64,000 nt of DNA from Phaeodactylum tricornutum CCAP 1055/1 (lineage: Eukaryota; Bacillariophyta; Bacillariophyceae; Surirellales; Neidiaceae): positions 434,001 to 498,000 of the forward strand of contig NC_011674.1 in NCBI RefSeq assembly GCF_000150955.2. Reading direction: 5' to 3'. Made by a program: the position numbers and the translations under genes. Shown here in pieces: positions 20,063 through 29,218 of this stretch; within the stretch, counting starts at the first letter, position 1, and every line of letters begins with the position of its first letter. The notes beneath the pieces were generated by a model that saw nothing but the letters and a program-made list of their open reading frames with translations, was not told the DNA's origin and ran no database searches.

Positions 20063-20403
20063 GGTGATAGCTCCCAATAATTGTTTGATCCGGGAATCTT
20101 GTGAATTTGTCGTAGAGGGACCAGATCAGAGAAAAGCTGTCTGTGAGTAGACACTTCGTCACTGATTTTTGTGGCGGAAAGTCAAAGTTCGTATGGATTG
20201 GTTGACGAGCAGACAGTTACTAAGGATGCATGATTGGTATTTGGAAACAGTGGACGACGGCCAGGACGCTTAAGTAAACTGCTCACGCTCACCTTGACAG
20301 TGACAGAGAAACATTGACGGCCAGGGGGGTATCTTTTCTTTTGCAGGAGCACTTTGTTGTAGTTTGACCGGCTCGAGCTGTTGCATTCGATGGGTATTTT
20401 CCA
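20063..20403. other. Intergenic, divergent promoter region with TGACAGTGA motif
   Basis: Shared promoter region of UMP synthase and the solute-binding protein gene. It has one exact TGACAGTGA at 20295-20303, roughly 230 bp from the UMP synthase ATG and 100 bp from the other. Confidence 0.5.
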
Positions 20404-21165
20404 ATGATAGCAAAGGTGCCCTCGACTGCTGTGCGCACTCAGCTAGCACCGACCGGTGTGCTGCGGGCGGCCATCAATCTGTCCAATTTTTTGTTGGTGG
20501 TTGAGCGAGAACCCAGCCCACGCGGACCGTCCCCGCGTCTCGCACAAGCCGTGGCGGAGGCCTTGGGTGTTCCGCTGCAGCTCGTTTTATTCGAAACCCC
20601 GAGTGAGGTAGCCGAGGCTGCCAAGGACAATGTCTGGGATGTGGCCAATATCGGTAACGAACCCCAGCGTGCCGAGCACATTGACTTTACTTCCGCCTAC
20701 GTTGAGATCGCTGCGACATATCTAGTCCGGAAAGGATCCAAATTAAAGACTGCTACGGACGTCGATTGTCCCGGAAACCGGGTGGCTGTGAAAAAAGGTT
20801 CGGCTTACGGTTTGTGGTTGGAAAACAATATGAGCACCGCCGAGCTAGTCGCTTTGCCGGGAAGTGACGATGAAGTATTCGCCGCCTTTGCCGGACAGCA
20901 CTTTGATGCCCTTGCTGGCCTTCGACCGGGTCTTCTAAAACAACAATTGAAACTTTCGGGATCAAAAATTACGGAGGGTCATTTTACGGCAGTCCAGCAG
21001 GCCGTTGGTTTGCGGAAAGGAAGACCCGAAGCTTTAGAATGGCTCCAGAATTTCGTTGAAGATGCCAAACGAGACGGATTAATCGAGAGTTGGATCCAAT
21101 CGTATGGACTACAAGGAAAGCTATCAGTTGCACCATTAGAAAGCCTTTGCCAAAGGAGCCTGTAG
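20404..21165 (+). CDS. Bacterial-type periplasmic amino-acid-binding (SBP_bac_3) domain protein
   Basis: A 253-residue protein that is almost entirely one family-3 solute-binding domain. Signs are LRAAINLSNFLL at the start, SPRLAQAVAEALGVPLQLV, the ligand-binding WDVANIGNEPQRAEHIDFT, and the C-terminal EALEWLQNFVEDAKRDGLI. In bacteria these proteins feed polar amino acids to ABC importers from the periplasm. Here there is no signal peptide, no lipobox and no membrane segment, and no ABC partner nearby. It is probably a soluble ligand-binding protein acquired from bacteria. The function is unknown. Confidence 0.85.
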   Translation: MIAKVPSTAVRTQLAPTGVLRAAINLSNFLLVVEREPSPRGPSPRLAQAVAEALGVPLQLVLFETPSEVAEAAKDNVWDVANIGNEPQRAEHIDFTSAYVEIAATYLVRKGSKLKTATDVDCPGNRVAVKKGSAYGLWLENNMSTAELVALPGSDDEVFAAFAGQHFDALAGLRPGLLKQQLKLSGSKITEGHFTAVQQAVGLRKGRPEALEWLQNFVEDAKRDGLIESWIQSYGLQGKLSVAPLESLCQRSL

Positions 21166-22096
21166 CAGAGCACAACACCCAAACCAGCTTTGCTATATCG
21201 AAAAGCAAAGCTGCAAAAACTGTTGTAATGTGGCTATAACGAAGACGCATGCAAGTATGTTCATCTGGCTTCACTGATTCAACTTGGGAAAAGTGCGAGG
21301 AAAGCGTTCCTTGCAGCGTCAGGCAAAGAGCGCAGTAGAATTAATCCCTTGGAACATCAAACTGATTTTGCTTGCTCGTTTCTGCTGAGATACAGTCCCA
21401 TTTGCCAAGAAGTCATTGTTTTATATTGCTAAGACTGATGTAAGCGCCCTGAGACTTCCGAAGAACGTACTGTATCAGAGAGACAATAATTCTACAATAC
21501 AGCCTTAGACAAAGTGAATAAAATTTGCACATAAGACGTGGGAATGTTTTGAAATTGCTTGTTCTTCCTCAGTCGCTAGTCCGTATTACTGCCTGACCTA
21601 GATGTAACACTTTCGTCAATTGCGTTGCGATCTGTTGTGAACCTGTTCACAAATCGTTTCTATGTGCTTACAGCCTTTCAATCTATTTTCGTATCAAGCC
21701 ATCTAATTGCATCCGTTGCACTCACAAATACATTCAGAGCACCTTTCGGTATACTGCTTGATATCTGTGACATTGAATTATTTTTGCTTATACCTTGTTA
21801 CGTTCGTGACCTTGTTCACAAGAGTCTACTCCATCGGTTGTTGGCATAGGTCGGTCTTCGTATTTTGGACCAACGAATCGTTGTAGTTTACATTTCTCAT
21901 TTTGGCCAGTCGAGTGTCGTACCTCTCACGTTCACAAAATGAAACTGGGTAGTATGACAGACGCTTTTAAGGTTGCAATTATTATTTGTCGTTCGACTTT
22001 CTCAAAATTTGAAAGCGTGAAAACTTGTTTACCATGGGCCTCCAGTCCTAGTAGCACTGCCTTTGTTTTGTACCGGCAACCTCGCCTATCTGCATC
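21166..22096. other. Intergenic, about 0.9 kb
   Basis: Region between two plus-strand genes. A 74-codon frame at 21625-21849 has no domain and is treated as chance. AT-rich; nothing else is identified. Confidence 0.4.
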
Positions 22097-23518
22097 ATGA
22101 GCTCTTTCACTCCGAAGCTGAGTCTGGCTCTCAAGAAGAAGAAGAAAGTCAACAAGAGAACGAATCCGAAAAAATCTGATCTCAAGGAAGCCTTTGGGGG
22201 CATAGAGGCTCGTTCCGATTTGCAAAGCAACCCCATCAGCGAGGAACGAACGGAACTTTTGGTCATTCCCGCAGGTGAAAACAAACTCAAATTTCATCAT
22301 GAAATAGATGCGAATATAAAGGTAGAAGATTACGCGGCAATGAAGGCTTTGCAGGATGAGGCAGACGGAGGAAGACGCGGAAAATTGGTGAAGTCGAATG
22401 TCCTCTCCACTCTAGTAATTCAAGCAAATGAGGACACGTTTCAACAAGAAACGGAACAATTCAAGGCCGACATAGACACACTACCAGAGGAACCAACTCT
22501 CGACTCAGAGCAGTACCGAAGGGTCCCCATCGGTGACTTTGGAGCAGCCATGCTGCGAGGAATGGGCTGGAGTGGAGACGACGTCTCGTTGAAAAGTGGA
22601 GGTGACGCTGAGTTGGCTATATCACGACCGCATCGTCTGGGTCTGGGTGCGACCCCCAAATTGGACGCGCCAACATCAAAGCGAACCCGGCGGCCGGATC
22701 AAGTAAAACGACAAGAAGCTTTGGAAAAACAACAGGAGGAATATGCGCAACAGCGGGAAAAACAACTTGCAATGGACAAGCAACGGACGATTCAGAATGG
22801 AAGTATCGTGAAGGTTAGAAGAGGAAAACGAGCACGAGTTTTACAATTGGTTGGAGTTCCTGGATTAAATATGGTGAAAATTCAATACGAAGGCCATTCA
22901 GAGCCATCTGTTGTAAAACGTGGAGAGATTGATCAGCTGCTATCCAGAGATGACTTGGACAAGATACCGTATAAAGATACCCGACTAAGAGACGTCACGG
23001 TTCGAACGAAAGAAACTGATGTTAACGATGCACTAGATAGAAAAGGTCCAGATAGAATTCGCCCGCATGTGGAGGATGGAGACCGGAATCGAAAACAAGA
23101 TAGGGATAAAAAAGGTGCCGAGGAGCCCCCATCGAAAAAGCCTCGCGAAGAAAGACGCCCAAAATGGGCAATATCCAATATCCGAGTGCGAATTGTTTCC
23201 GAACGACTTGGAAAGCGGTATTTCAAAGAAAAGGGCATTGTTGCAGACGTGACGCCGAAAGGACTTACAGTAGAGCTCGCCAACGGAACGGTCCTGGATC
23301 AGGTTCCGGAAAGGTACCTCGAGACAGCCTTACCAAAAGTTGGTGGGAAGGCAATTGTGTTGACTGGATCTCATCGATTTGCAAAAGGTCAACTCCTTGA
23401 AAGAGACTCACGAAAAGCGATGGCAGTTATTCAGTTTTATGAGGATATGCATGTCCAGAGCGTCCCATTAGACGATGTCGCTGAATGGTGCGGGCATCTA
23501 GACAACGATCTCGGCTAA
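22097..23518 (+). CDS. GPKOW/Spp2-like spliceosomal G-patch and KOW protein
   Basis: A 473-residue protein. The N-terminus is lysine-rich (KLSLALKKKKKVNK), as in GPKOW. Residues around 140-165 form a G-patch-like/Spp2 segment, IGDFGAAMLRGMGW. A coiled, charged stretch leads to a first KOW domain (QNGSIVKVRRGKRARVL) near 235 and a second at the C-terminus (GKAIVLTGSHRFAKGQLLE). Spp2/GPKOW binds and activates the DEAH helicase Prp2/DHX16 before the first catalytic step of splicing. The role here is inferred from this architecture. It acts in the nucleus. Confidence 0.88.
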   Translation: MSSFTPKLSLALKKKKKVNKRTNPKKSDLKEAFGGIEARSDLQSNPISEERTELLVIPAGENKLKFHHEIDANIKVEDYAAMKALQDEADGGRRGKLVKSNVLSTLVIQANEDTFQQETEQFKADIDTLPEEPTLDSEQYRRVPIGDFGAAMLRGMGWSGDDVSLKSGGDAELAISRPHRLGLGATPKLDAPTSKRTRRPDQVKRQEALEKQQEEYAQQREKQLAMDKQRTIQNGSIVKVRRGKRARVLQLVGVPGLNMVKIQYEGHSEPSVVKRGEIDQLLSRDDLDKIPYKDTRLRDVTVRTKETDVNDALDRKGPDRIRPHVEDGDRNRKQDRDKKGAEEPPSKKPREERRPKWAISNIRVRIVSERLGKRYFKEKGIVADVTPKGLTVELANGTVLDQVPERYLETALPKVGGKAIVLTGSHRFAKGQLLERDSRKAMAVIQFYEDMHVQSVPLDDVAEWCGHLDNDLG

Positions 23519-23605
23519 GAAACTACTAATGTAAAAAGCTTCTACTTAACTTGATTTTGCCTTCAAACTAAGAAGGCAGTTGACCCTCTGTATATTACCT
23601 ATGGC

Positions 23606-25178
23606 TTACGAGGATGAGGACATGCCCGAGATCCAATCTTCTCGAAGAACCGGCATGTAGAAAATGGGACCTCGGCACCAATCCAGTCCTTCCAAATCGG
23701 CACACACATTTTTGACACTTTGCAGAGAGACCTTTTCCGTGACGAGAACAAAGGCAGCATCGTCGCGGCGTGTGATTGGGTTCTGCAAAATCGAATGAAT
23801 CGAGACGTTATGCTTTTCGCAGATTTCTCCGCACATGCGGGTGATGCCCAACGAGTCGCGGTACTTCAAGCGAATATAAAAGACAGAATCATAATTATTG
23901 ACGAAAATTTTGTCATCTTCTCGAGGGTTGAAAGGTAAGGGTGTCTTGTCACCCTTGGCAAGCGCAATAATATCGTTGACACATGAGTTTGCCGTCGGGT
24001 ATCGTCCGGCACCCTGCCCTATGTAAATGCTCGAAACTAAGTTCTTGGAGCTTACTTCAATGGCGTTGGTAGCCCCGTTCACGGACGCCAAGGCATCATC
24101 GCCGGTGACGTAGCACGGTGACACGAAAGCGGCAATTTTTGTATCGGAAACTTTTTTGGCGACACCGATCAACTTGATGGTTCCACCCATCATTTTAGCG
24201 TACTCAAAATCGAGTTTGGAGAGTTCCGTGATTCCACGGCACGCAATTTCTTCTTCGTCGACTTCGACACCGAATCCGAGACGCATCAATATGCGCAATT
24301 TGCTGCGGGCGTCGAAACCGCCCACATCCAGGGTTGGATCAGCTTCGGCGTACCCGAGGTCACTCGCTTGCGACAAGGCCTCATCATACGTGTACCCTCC
24401 CTTATCCATGGCCGTCAACATAAAGTTGGTGCATCCGTTAATGATACCACTCATCATGGTAATGGAATCTCCGACAAAATCGCTCTGCATGGAGCGAATC
24501 ACAGGGATACCACCACAGACGGCTGCCTCGTACCGAAATTCCACATCCACTTCCCGGTCCTTGTTGATTTTCGTCAACAAAGCCTCGATTTCGGGCAAGT
24601 ATTTGGCAATCAAGGCTTTGTTGGCCGTTACGACGTCCTTACCGGCCTTGAGAGCACCAAACACGACGTCCTTGGCGTCGGTTGTACCACCCATCACTTC
24701 AATCACCATATCAATGGAATCGTCCTGGAGGATGTCATCGTACTTGTCCGTAACGATACAATTTTCTGGGACTTGAAAGTCTCGGGGCTTTTGGAGATCA
24801 CGGACGCAGATTTTGGCAATTTCGAGCGGCGTCTTGTCCGTCAATTGCAGCAAGTAGGGCTTTTTTGTTTCCAGGATTTCGACAATCCCACCACCGACAA
24901 CGCCACCACCGAAAATACCAATTTTGCGGGGAGCATTGCTGTACAAGGACGTCGATCTGGAAAGTACCGATTTGGAGCTCTATTTAACGGAGTGATCGGA
25001 TATTGTGAGAGATCTTGCGCGGAGCGTTGTAGCTGACGGCACGGCAGAGCTTGCCGGTATCGGATAACACGTTTCTTGGGTCCGTTTCGGACCAGTTGCT
25101 ACGTACCTGAAGAGTCGTCGGCTTGGGAGCAAAGGATGCCACTAGCGGCAGTGCTATACAGAGGATGGAGAAGCGCAT
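23606..25178 (-). CDS. Plastid-targeted homoserine dehydrogenase, two exons
   Basis: Exon 1 is 25107-25178 (MRFSILCIALPLVASFAPKP, a signal peptide with the plastid motif ASFAP). A 127-nt phase-0 intron (GTACGT to AAATAG) leads to exon 2, 23606-24979; the joined product has 481 residues. Exon 2 carries the NAD(P)-binding loop GIFGGGVVGGGIVEIL, GKDVVTANKALIAKY, the catalytic-domain GIINGCTNFMLTAM and EADPTLDVGGFDARSKL, and a C-terminal ACT-like regulatory domain (RRDDAAFVLVTEKV). It reduces aspartate semialdehyde to homoserine, the branch to threonine and methionine. It is monofunctional, without a fused aspartokinase. Feedback control through the ACT domain is likely. Confidence 0.92.
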
Positions 25179-25892
25179 AGCAATCGTGAGTGTCTCTGGT
25201 CTGGATGGATGGCACGTTTACAGTAGATTGGGACGAACGCTCCCGTTGGCTTGTTGACAGTGAATTTGGGTAACGTTGTCATGGTCCCCGAACCCCAAAG
25301 ATCGGCATACGGGGGTTCGTTGGTCACCCTTCGATCCAAATGAAATGACTTTCTTGTATTGATAGAAGGTCAGACCCTGGCTCGTTCCGAGCGACCTTTT
25401 GCAGGGTGCACTTCGGCATTCCGAATCCAGCCGTTGAAAATCATTTTTCGGCACGCCAGCACGGTTCCGGGAAACCATACCGGTTGGAGGTACCTACCTA
25501 CGCGGTACCTATTCTAGGTATACTATGCTGCCATTCACGGACTCAGCCGCTACCTTAGACGGACGGACGTCGTTCCTCCTGTGCTTCTCTAGACTTCTCT
25601 ACCTAGCTAGCTTTAGTAGAGGAATGGTACCACGGGTCGCACGATAGCGCACCAATTCCTCCATCCGAAAAGCAAAACGGAACGATCGATGAGTCGTACA
25701 TTATTCCGGAACTACCGAGTTGCTCCCTTACCGTAACCTTAGTCCCGTAGTATATCGCGAGAGTTGAAGGCGAGCGTAGTTTAGTATTTTGGGGGAAAGT
25801 TCGCCGAGTCCTTTTGCTCGGAAATCGTTGCGTGTCCCGTCGACTGCAGCCACGTTTGTTCCGTTGCCGTCCATCCCTTACACACGTCGAGG
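25179..25892. other. Intergenic, divergent promoter region
   Basis: Divergent region between homoserine dehydrogenase and the first J-domain gene. It includes a GGTACCT-rich imperfect inverted repeat near 25490-25515. Minus-strand frames here have skewed Arg/Cys composition and are not taken as genes. Confidence 0.4.
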
Positions 25893-28484
25893 ATGGCACC
25901 AGAACCTCGCGCAGCCCCCGCCGTGAACCAACGTCCACAAGAATCTCACGAATCGACAAACGGCTACACCCGCAACGAGAAACTCGCAACGATGCTCACG
26001 GAATGCGCATTTCACGTCAAAATGGACCATCGCGATCATCCCTTGCTCCAACACACGCTTTACGAATTGCAAACGTACGTGCACGGACCCAAGCCGGATG
26101 AATCGGCGTCGTCAGCGTCGGCAACCCGCACGAATGTGGCACACGCCAGAGGCCATCCGGGTCCGGAGACGGAACCCTCGCACGGCCACGATCACGGGAA
26201 GAAAACGTGGTTGGCGGGACACCACGCCGAGCAGGAATGGTGCGAACAACACTTTACCATGGGATGTGCCTGCAAATTGAAAAATAGAACGACGACTCCG
26301 GTGGCGACGACCCGCTCTCCGCATCACCCGTCCTCGGCTTCGGTAGCGTCGACGAGCTCGTCGGTAGACCACGTAGCAGCATCCCCATCCTCATCTTTGA
26401 AACCAGCCTTCCAACGTCCCGTCAATAACGCCTCAACTCTGATAGCCAACGGCTGGATTGAACAACAGCGTCGGAGTAGAATGCGGGTGGTTTGGAAAGA
26501 AGTCCTGGCCAGTCTCGTTGAGGGTCGTAAACCAGGTGAAGAATCCACTCTCTGGATACAACGCGAAGTTGTGAATTCAAAAGGTAAGAAAGAGCTCGAA
26601 GCCTTACACCAAATCCCGGTCAAATGGATTCGGAATATTTCCTACGCGGAATACTCTACCGACAACCGTTTCACCATCAGAGTCTACAACGTACCAGACG
26701 AGTTCATCTTTCGCACACCGCGGCATGAAGAAGCTGCTCAGAATTGGGTTTCAACGCTCCGCTCGATGCAGGAAATTGTCCAACGCAAAGCAAAGGTGCC
26801 GGTTACCACAGGCGTCGACGATTGGGACAAGACAGCGAATGCTTCACCCAGAGTACCCCACCCCGTATCAGAAACGAGAAAATCCATCGAAGCAGAAGTT
26901 CGCGTTCACCCCTCCCCCAACCAATCTGCAGGAGATACAACTGCTGCTGCCCAATCGACGCCACACCGCTTGCCCATAAAGGAGCTACGGGCGCTTGCGC
27001 ATGGTGCAGGAGTCAATACGCATGGTATGGAACGTGGTGAGCTGGAAAGGGTTGTAAAACAGATCACTGCCCGGGCTCCACCGGCGTCGTCTGCGACATC
27101 AAGCCGTCGCGGACAAGCTTACGACAAGGTTCCGCATGAGCAAGAACAGCTACAGCGGAGACGCGCAGAAGAACAAGAGACAACAGAACGCCGTCCAGCG
27201 GAAGAGGAGACATCTAAACACACCACCGCGGAAGAAGAAGACTCAAAGCGTGATTCCCCAGTAGAGGTAGAAAAGCACAACGTTGCAGAGGAGATGGCCA
27301 CCAAACGCCGTCTTGCGGACGACGAGGCAGCCAAGCAGAGTGCGACCGAACAAGCGGCAGCAGACAAGCGCAGTGCCGCAGAAGTAGAGCTCGCCAAACG
27401 TCGACTTTTGGAAGAGCGCCGCCAGGCAGCCGAAGAGGAGCTTGCCAAACGGCAGTTGGCCGAGAAGGAGACTGAAAAGCGACGTCTTGCGGAAGACGAG
27501 GCGCGAAAGCACAAGGAAGGCGAAGAAGAGATTCGTCGGCGGAACGCTGACCGTGTCAAAAGCCAGCAGGACGCAGAACGGCGTAGGCGGGAAGAAGAAG
27601 AGCGACGTGTCCTGGAGAAAGAGCGTATGCAACGCGACGAAGAAGAGCTCCGTCGCAAAGCCGCGGAGCGCCAGGCTGCTGACCAGCGTAAGCAGCAGGA
27701 AGAGGCCGTCCGCAAGCAGCAAGAAGCCTGGGCGCAGCAACAGCAATCTTGGCAGAGACAGCAAGCGGAGGAGGAGCAGCGCAGACGAGCTGCGGAGCAG
27801 CAGGCTGCAGAGGCGCGTCGTCGGCAAGAGGAAGCATATCGCCGCCAACAACAATGGCAACAACAACAACAGCGACCGCCAGGATCGCAGCAGTATCAGC
27901 AACAGCATGGAATTCCACAGCACCATCCTCCTCCTCCTCCTTCAAACCAGCAGTACTACCACCGGTCCACGCCGCCACCTACATCTCAGCCCTCTCACCC
28001 TCAAACAAGTGGGCACCCTGGGCCTCAACCACAACAGCAAACAAAGTCGCCTGTCAATATGAAGTATGCTAAAATGGCAAACCAGACCGGAGACAGCTCT
28101 CAGATGGCCATTACCAATATTAAGCACGGCGTTTTGGTTGAATGGGCGCTACAGCCACCCACACTCCAAGTACTGCGCCCCATCGACATTCTTCTTACCA
28201 CTATCCATACAGTGTTCCCTCCAAAATTTGGCTGCCCAGGACACGGGTATTTTGCCAAGTGGACTTCGATTAAGCTGGAAGACGTTCGCAAGGGATCGCA
28301 GCCGGACGACGACAAGCTGACGAAAGGTATACGGAAGCTGCGGTTTTTCCTGCACCCGGACAAGTTACCCCGTGACCTCACTGCTGAGCAAGCATTCATG
28401 TGTAAGATGCTATGGGACATTACGTCCGATGCGTTTGAGGAGCACAAGAAGAAAGAAGAGGACTTAAGTTGGATGAAAAATTAG
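25893..28484 (+). CDS. PH-like, SAP-like, coiled-coil and C-terminal J-domain protein (copy A)
   Basis: An 863-residue intronless protein. Residues 28-65 form a helical unit shared with copy B (KLATMLTECAFHV). Residues 185-300 look like a PH domain (ESTLWIQREVV, VKWIRNISYAEY, ending in the helix EEAAQNWVSTLRSM). Near 360-392 is a SAP-like helix pair. Residues 410-660 are an Arg/Glu/Lys/Ala-rich single-helix or coiled coil, then a Gln/Pro-rich stretch. The last 110 residues hold an auxilin-like J domain: GIRKLRFFLHPDKLPRDL has the HPD tripeptide that stimulates Hsp70 ATPase. The layout suggests a membrane-recruited Hsp70 co-chaperone, perhaps clathrin uncoating; that is inference. Confidence 0.85.
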   Translation: MAPEPRAAPAVNQRPQESHESTNGYTRNEKLATMLTECAFHVKMDHRDHPLLQHTLYELQTYVHGPKPDESASSASATRTNVAHARGHPGPETEPSHGHDHGKKTWLAGHHAEQEWCEQHFTMGCACKLKNRTTTPVATTRSPHHPSSASVASTSSSVDHVAASPSSSLKPAFQRPVNNASTLIANGWIEQQRRSRMRVVWKEVLASLVEGRKPGEESTLWIQREVVNSKGKKELEALHQIPVKWIRNISYAEYSTDNRFTIRVYNVPDEFIFRTPRHEEAAQNWVSTLRSMQEIVQRKAKVPVTTGVDDWDKTANASPRVPHPVSETRKSIEAEVRVHPSPNQSAGDTTAAAQSTPHRLPIKELRALAHGAGVNTHGMERGELERVVKQITARAPPASSATSSRRGQAYDKVPHEQEQLQRRRAEEQETTERRPAEEETSKHTTAEEEDSKRDSPVEVEKHNVAEEMATKRRLADDEAAKQSATEQAAADKRSAAEVELAKRRLLEERRQAAEEELAKRQLAEKETEKRRLAEDEARKHKEGEEEIRRRNADRVKSQQDAERRRREEEERRVLEKERMQRDEEELRRKAAERQAADQRKQQEEAVRKQQEAWAQQQQSWQRQQAEEEQRRRAAEQQAAEARRRQEEAYRRQQQWQQQQQRPPGSQQYQQQHGIPQHHPPPPPSNQQYYHRSTPPPTSQPSHPQTSGHPGPQPQQQTKSPVNMKYAKMANQTGDSSQMAITNIKHGVLVEWALQPPTLQVLRPIDILLTTIHTVFPPKFGCPGHGYFAKWTSIKLEDVRKGSQPDDDKLTKGIRKLRFFLHPDKLPRDLTAEQAFMCKMLWDITSDAFEEHKKKEEDLSWMKN
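27303..28450 (+). repeat. Near-identical duplicated block, copy A
   Basis: This block of copy A, from the coiled coil to the end of the J domain, matches 29743-31010 almost base for base. The differences are scattered single changes and in-frame indels. Sequence upstream of the block differs strongly between the two genes. Confidence 0.9.
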
Positions 28485-29218
28485 TTTTCATTAATTTGCC
28501 AGCTATGAATTGATAGTTTTATTTCTACCGTTCAGGATGCCATACATGGAATATCTACTCTTGACAGTGAAGCCTTCCTTCTTTGGGAGCATGCACCAAG
28601 CTATTATCGAACGGCGTAAAGTTAGCTGACACAAAAGTCTTAAACCGACGTTTGAAACCACAAAGTGCATTGCATAGTATCATCCTTCATGATGTTCATT
28701 GAAATGTGCAATTGTAACGCTTTACTAGAGCCAAACACGGGCTACTATAGTCCGGAACTTACCGCATCTGTGGTGCTTGTAGAATACCCCTAATTCAAGC
28801 ATCCAGCTGGGGTTGATATCATATATATATGGACAAGTCTGTAAGTTTTATGTTTACGTCCTTATAAGCCTACGAAAGTATGCACGATCCTACATGCTCT
28901 TCCGCACGATTCTAGACCGTAACCGTCGCAGTTTCCTACTTCAAAATATGTCTTGATTTCGTTTCCCACGTACCAAAAACATCAATTAAAACAGAAATGT
29001 CTGTTCTTTAAAGAGACGTTCTGGTGGTCATTATTGTAACCCACTATCCGATGTGCGATGTGTAAAATGGATGGATACCTACTAGCTAGAGTCAAATCTA
29101 GTAGTCACAGTCAGTCATCCAAAACAACCACCCTGACAACGTTACGGGGTATCAGTTTCACGGTGCTTTTTGCTTTTGCGCACAGCTCTGACTCCGCTGT
29201 CCTTGTCCAACTTGTGCG
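28485..29218. other. Intergenic between the J-protein paralogues, two 9-mer motifs
   Basis: It carries TGACAGTGA at 28562-28570 and TCACAGTCA at 29105-29113, the latter about 110 bp before the copy B ATG. A short AT run (ATATATAT) lies near 28820. No ORF supported. The spacer is not duplicated elsewhere in the window as far as I can see. Confidence 0.5.

Noticed and set aside
19622-20077. Separate OMP decarboxylase, and other fragments to 18106, as three independent genes
   Set aside because: Intron phases match at both joins and rebuild the conserved [10 protein letters not shown] and ELLAAGPNQ segments, so it is one fused gene.
24156-25036. Plus-strand frames of 206 and 222 codons opposite homoserine dehydrogenase
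   Set aside because: Exact antisense of a conserved enzyme gene; no family motif in these frames.
25603-25989. Arg/Cys-rich minus-strand frame upstream of copy A
   Set aside because: Composition is typical of antisense or promoter sequence, no motif, and it overlaps the start of the J-protein gene.
27119-27978. Long minus-strand frames, Ser/Arg/Leu/Ala-rich, opposite the coiled coil of copy A
   Set aside because: They mirror the GAA/GAG/CAG-rich coding strand, have extreme composition, and recur identically in copy B as expected for shadows.
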